Assembly: GCF_029852145.1 (NCBI RefSeq)
Contig: NC_079979.1
Span: 16,565,901-16,629,900 of the forward strand
DNA from: Microplitis mediator
Lineage: Eukaryota; Arthropoda; Insecta; Hymenoptera; Braconidae
Length of the DNA: 64,000 nt
Reading direction: 5' to 3'
The notes under the pieces are model-generated. The model ran no database searches. It worked only from the letters and a program-made list of their open reading frames with translations, and was not told where the DNA came from. This document shows positions 60,248 to 64,000 of this stretch, piece by piece (position 1 is the first letter of the stretch; each line of letters opens with the position of its first letter). A program made the position numbers and the translations under genes.

Positions 60248-61159
60248 GCCCTATCAAAAAAATTCACATGGGAATCCAGCCTAGATTCCTATGGGTTCCC
60301 ATATGACGTTTTCGGATGAATTCCCATATGGTTTCCAGCATAGATCACGATATAGATTTTTACATGGGTTTATATGGGAATCCACACCATGACAAATCCA
60401 TATGGAAATCTAGTATAGAAGACTTCCTATGGGAATCTGGGTCATGTCAAAATTTAAATCCAGATATCCATAGTTTCCTGTATGGATTTTCCATATACTT
60501 CTATATTAATTCCTAGGGGTTATGATTTAATTCATACTTTTCTGTATGGATCCCTACGGGTTCCCACATGATGTTTTTGGATGGATTCCCATATGGTTTC
60601 CTACAGAAATCCAGCATAGATCACAATAAAAATTTTTACTTGGGTTCATATGGGAATCCACACCATGACAAATCCATATGGAAATCTAGTATAGAAGACT
60701 TCCTATGGGAATCTGGGCCATGTAAAAATTGAAATCCAGATATCCATAGTTTCCTGTATGGATTTCCCATATACTTCTATATTAATTCCTATGGGTTATT
60801 ACATAAATCCATACTTTTCTATATGGGTTCCTATAGTTTCCCACATGACGTTTTCGAATCGATTTCCATATGGTTTCCTATAAGAATCCAGGGTAATCAC
60901 GAGGGATTCTCACATGGGTTCTTATGGGAATCCACACCATGGCAAGTCCATATAGGAATTTAGTATGGATTCTTATATGGATTTTTACAAAAATTTCCTA
61001 TGGGAATCTGCATCATGTCAAAATAAGAATCCAAGTACCCACAGTTTCCCATATGGGAATTTCCATACACTCCAATATTAATTCCTATGGATTCTTACAG
61101 AAGTCCATACTTTCCTACATGGATTCCTATGGGTTCCCACAGGGATTTTTTTGACAGGG
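60248..61159. mobile_element. TIR element containing a 280-base tandem repeat
   Basis: Ends: CCCTATCAAAAAAATTCACA and, inverted, CCCTGTCAAAAAAATCCCTG. The interior is three imperfect copies of a unit of about 280 bases. The landmark TGGGAATCCACACCATG recurs near 60374, 60653 and 60928. CATATGG and CCATATG-like words dominate. Frames at 60316 and 60924 are repeat by-products. Confidence 0.85.
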
Positions 61160-63420
61160 TAAAGAAAAGACAATAATTGAAGCAGCCTTATCCAATGAAA
61201 GTATCTACATGATTGAAAACTCTGCGCGTTCCTTGGATATGTTACGAAACTTTTCGCTTACAGCAGGATCCTTTGATCTTTCGACTGACTATTTCGTTCG
61301 AAATCAGGGATCAGTCTCGTTATTAAATAGTCCTGGCGTCCTATCATACTTGAATTCACTCGGCCGGTGCCACGTTATTTATTTATTTTAGTAATTAAAT
61401 ATTTAAGTAAAGACACAAGACCAATTACAAGCTTTATTCATTTTATTTTATTTATTACTGTAGTTGTTAGATGTTTAGATAGTATATACATATATATTTA
61501 AATATTATACATATATATCCTGTGTAGAAAAAAACCTTGACTAGTCTAAAGTTTAAAACGAAACACAGCAGAACTTTTTTAACAAATTTTCTAAGCCTGT
61601 AAAAATTCAAGAAAAAATAAATTTTCATACATAATTCAAAATTACCTTTTTCTGAATGTTTTTTGCAGAAAAAAAGTTTACAAAAGAGTCAAAAAATGTT
61701 CATTTGTAATGAAATTAACTCAGTACTTTTCTTCTTTGTGTTTTTAGAAATTAAAAAAAGTTGGCGCGTTTTTAAATTTTGAATAGTAAAAATTTTTTAA
61801 ACACAGGATATATACACAGAAAAAAATAATTTCTTGTCTCAAGAAAAGATTTTCCCTCCCCAAGAAAATTTTTCTATTCAATTCGTACTGAAAAAAATTT
61901 TCTTGGCGCGAGTAAAAATTTTTTTCTGTATATGTATATATAAATAAATATAAATACATTTATGGCTGTTGTTGAACGTTTTAATGTTGTGTCCCTGTCA
62001 TTATTAAAATTATGAGTGTGGATGTAGAAGACATCAAATTTAAAATTATTAATAAATAGAGTAAATAATTAAAAAAATAAAATTAAAAAAAATGCGCGTT
62101 TAAAAAATTTGAAAATTAATAAGTGCATTCTTTATTTATTTATAATTTTAAATTTATCTGATGTCTGCTACATCCACACTCATATTAAAATTACACAAAA
62201 AAAAAAAAAAAATCCGCGTGGAACCATTAGCGAGTGAGTGAGATTTAAAAAAGGATGACGGGATATGTAATCTTGCGATCGCAAGGATCGCGCAGTGAAT
62301 ATTTTAACGTACTTATTATATAAATATATACATGAAGATATTTATTATTTATAATAAATTTAAAAAAAACAAATGTATTATATAAGCATTATATGCTTAG
62401 ATTGGTTGAAAGTTTGACGTTATAATCACTGTGTTAATCTTTTAGCGTTAGACAGATGCATTGTTATATTATAATATACACGATTGTAATTAATATACTG
62501 TATTTATTCTTATTAAATAATTATTTATATTATTATTGATCATAAAAAAATATATATATATATTTATTGTATGAAATGACTTGTTTTTTTCGATAAAAAG
62601 CCCAATTGTTAGACCGGCTTATGGTGGTTTTACGATACCAGGGAAGAAATAGAACAATAATAGTTTTAATTATAAATAAATATATATAATTAATTATACA
62701 ATTAGCGATCGATATTTTATTGAATAATTGTTGTTAATAAATAATGAAACTTGGGCTATTTATCTTTTGACCATTAAAATAATTATTGTTTTTTAAAAAT
62801 GTATAATAAATTATTATTGCGGAGTAAAATGTTTACGTTTGTGTTTAAGAAAATAATAATATTTGTATATATATATAACTATTACTTGTATTATTGTATG
62901 TATTTATATTATATTTTATTATTAATAATGTTTATCAGAATAATAATTAAATTAATAATATGAAAATAATGTGCTCAGGCTATCAACGAAAAATTGTATC
63001 TTCCCTCAGAGTCAAATTGTTTTTATCTTATCTGCTTTTAATTAATTTTATTTGGTGATAAATATTATTTATTATTTATCTTTATAATATATATACATAT
63101 ATATGATGAATGAATTTAAGGAATTGGTAAAAGGGTCAATATAGAATTGTAGATGTTGTGATAATATATAAGTAATAGTTTTGCAATATTATTAATTACA
63201 GTAGACTATTTATTTATTAAATAATTAATAATTAAAAATAGTCATATTATGAAATTAAAAAAAAAAAAACAAACATACATTTTCATTCTAGTGTATTTTA
63301 ATTTTATGTATAATTTGTCTTTGCTATATAAAATTTATTTAGAAAAATAATTAATTGGCTATTTTATTACTTCATAGAGTAATTGAACTTATAATTAAAT
63401 TATGATCCTACAGTCAGTAG
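61160..63420. other. Repeat-rich spacer
   Basis: Mostly AT-rich with (TA)n and (TTA)n stretches. Contains a hairpin at about 61815-61930 (AGAAAAAAATAATTTCTTG with TTGGCGCGAG..TTTTTTTCTG) and a MITE at 62012-62183. A 60-codon frame at 61209-61391 has balanced composition but no splice or homology support. Confidence 0.55.
62012..62183. mobile_element. MITE, GAGTGTGAATGTAGCAGAC family
   Basis: Starts ATGAGTGTGGATGTAGAAGA and ends with the inverse TCTGCTACATCCACACTCAT. 172 bases, AT-rich hairpin, no frame. Confidence 0.85.
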
Positions 63421-63429
63421 GGTAGCACA

Positions 63430-64000
63430 TCTGTTCACCCGCGGACAAATCACCCGCGACAATACACCCGCAAATAAAATCAACCGAAAATTCCCACTGT
63501 TTTTGAATGTTGTCGTTTCCCATCTCCCATGGGACCATGGGATGGGATCCTATAATAGGCCTTCGGCCCCTGTCTAACGTGCTAAAAAATTAATATTTTA
63601 AACAAAATGAAATAAATATTTACTGTTGCTAACAATGAAATGAAATGAAGAAAACGATCATAGATTTTCATGCCTAAAACGGCCCACAAATATAAACTGG
63701 CACGAGACCCTATGGCATATGAGCCATCGTCACCAATTTCTCGAGATATATTATGTAAGTAAAATACAAATAAATATATTTTCAACTGTATAATTACAGC
63801 ATTATATATATTGTTTACCTGATATTTACCTTATCAGTTCCATTATCATACGTAAATTTAATTGTTGAAAAGATGTCGTGGGTGAACTGGTCCTCGGGTG
63901 CAATGTCACGGGTGAAATGGTCCTCGGATAAAATGTCGCGGGTGAATTGGTCCTCGGGTGAAATGTCGCGGGTGAATCGTCGTCGGGTGATTTGTTACGT
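63430..64000. mobile_element. Inverted-repeat element with 30-base units, cut by the right edge
   Basis: The left part has CTGTTCACCCGCGGACAAAT, CACCCGCGACAATACACCCG. The right end carries four 30-base units from about 63874 onward, each with GTCGCGGGTGAATTGGTCCT or close variants, which are the inverse of the left modules. No transposase is seen. The element probably continues beyond base 64000. Confidence 0.7.

Noticed and set aside
60316..61154. Frames rich in Tyr/His/Ser in the 280-base repeat
   Set aside because: The same peptide words recur with the repeat unit; explained by the array.
1..64000. tRNA, rRNA, CRISPR arrays, operons or bacterial features
   Set aside because: None seen; the spliced animal genes show this is eukaryotic nuclear DNA, and no cloverleaf-like tRNA was noticed by eye.

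Overview
This is nuclear DNA from an insect, most likely a hymenopteran and possibly a parasitoid wasp. The order is moderately supported and the family is not supported. The sequence is very AT-rich. The genes have many short GT-AG introns, and the proteins are animal types: a muscle myosin light chain with an insect-style N-terminal extension, NELF-A, Pur-alpha and a multi-domain SOD-related protein. Introns and spacers are full of short non-autonomous inverted-repeat elements. All gene models were read by eye from reading frame, splice sites, phase and family recognition.

Layout, left to right. 1-2783 is a near-perfect giant inverted repeat, cut by the window edge, with a nested TIR element and a G/C-rich minisatellite core. 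2880-3782 holds exon-like pieces of unknown role. Pur-alpha (+, 5030-11410, seven coding exons) follows. 11411-20347 is a gene desert of AT-rich DNA and repeats. A two-exon unrecognised gene (-, 20348-21447) is divergent from the PLP homeostasis protein PLPBP (+, 22282-23856), with a YY1-like promoter motif between them. Muscle Mlc2 (-, 24736-27877) is convergent with PLPBP. 28202-30264 carries several unrecognised minus-strand coding exons, including two mutually compatible alternative 3' ends of one gene. An Rsod-like protein with about six Cu/Zn-SOD-like domains (+, 32469-38634) is followed by NELF-A (-, 39064-43283), ribosomal protein eL6 (+, 45718-46731), TTC1 (+, 47416-50134) and an SLC24/NCKX Na/Ca-K exchanger (+, 51660-57570). 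From 57571 to the end there is only repeat-rich DNA, ending in a second transposon-like structure cut by the right edge.

The genes do not form a pathway. They are ordinary housekeeping and tissue genes (transcription elongation control, translation, B6 homeostasis, chaperone-linked TPR protein, muscle contraction, ion exchange). The distinctive content is the repeat landscape: at least six families of fold-back or MITE-like elements, several present in introns of three or more genes. Also notable are the first palindrome, the degenerate poly-SOD protein, a GC-AG intron in the exchanger, and a candidate membrane/soluble isoform switch at 28666-29999.
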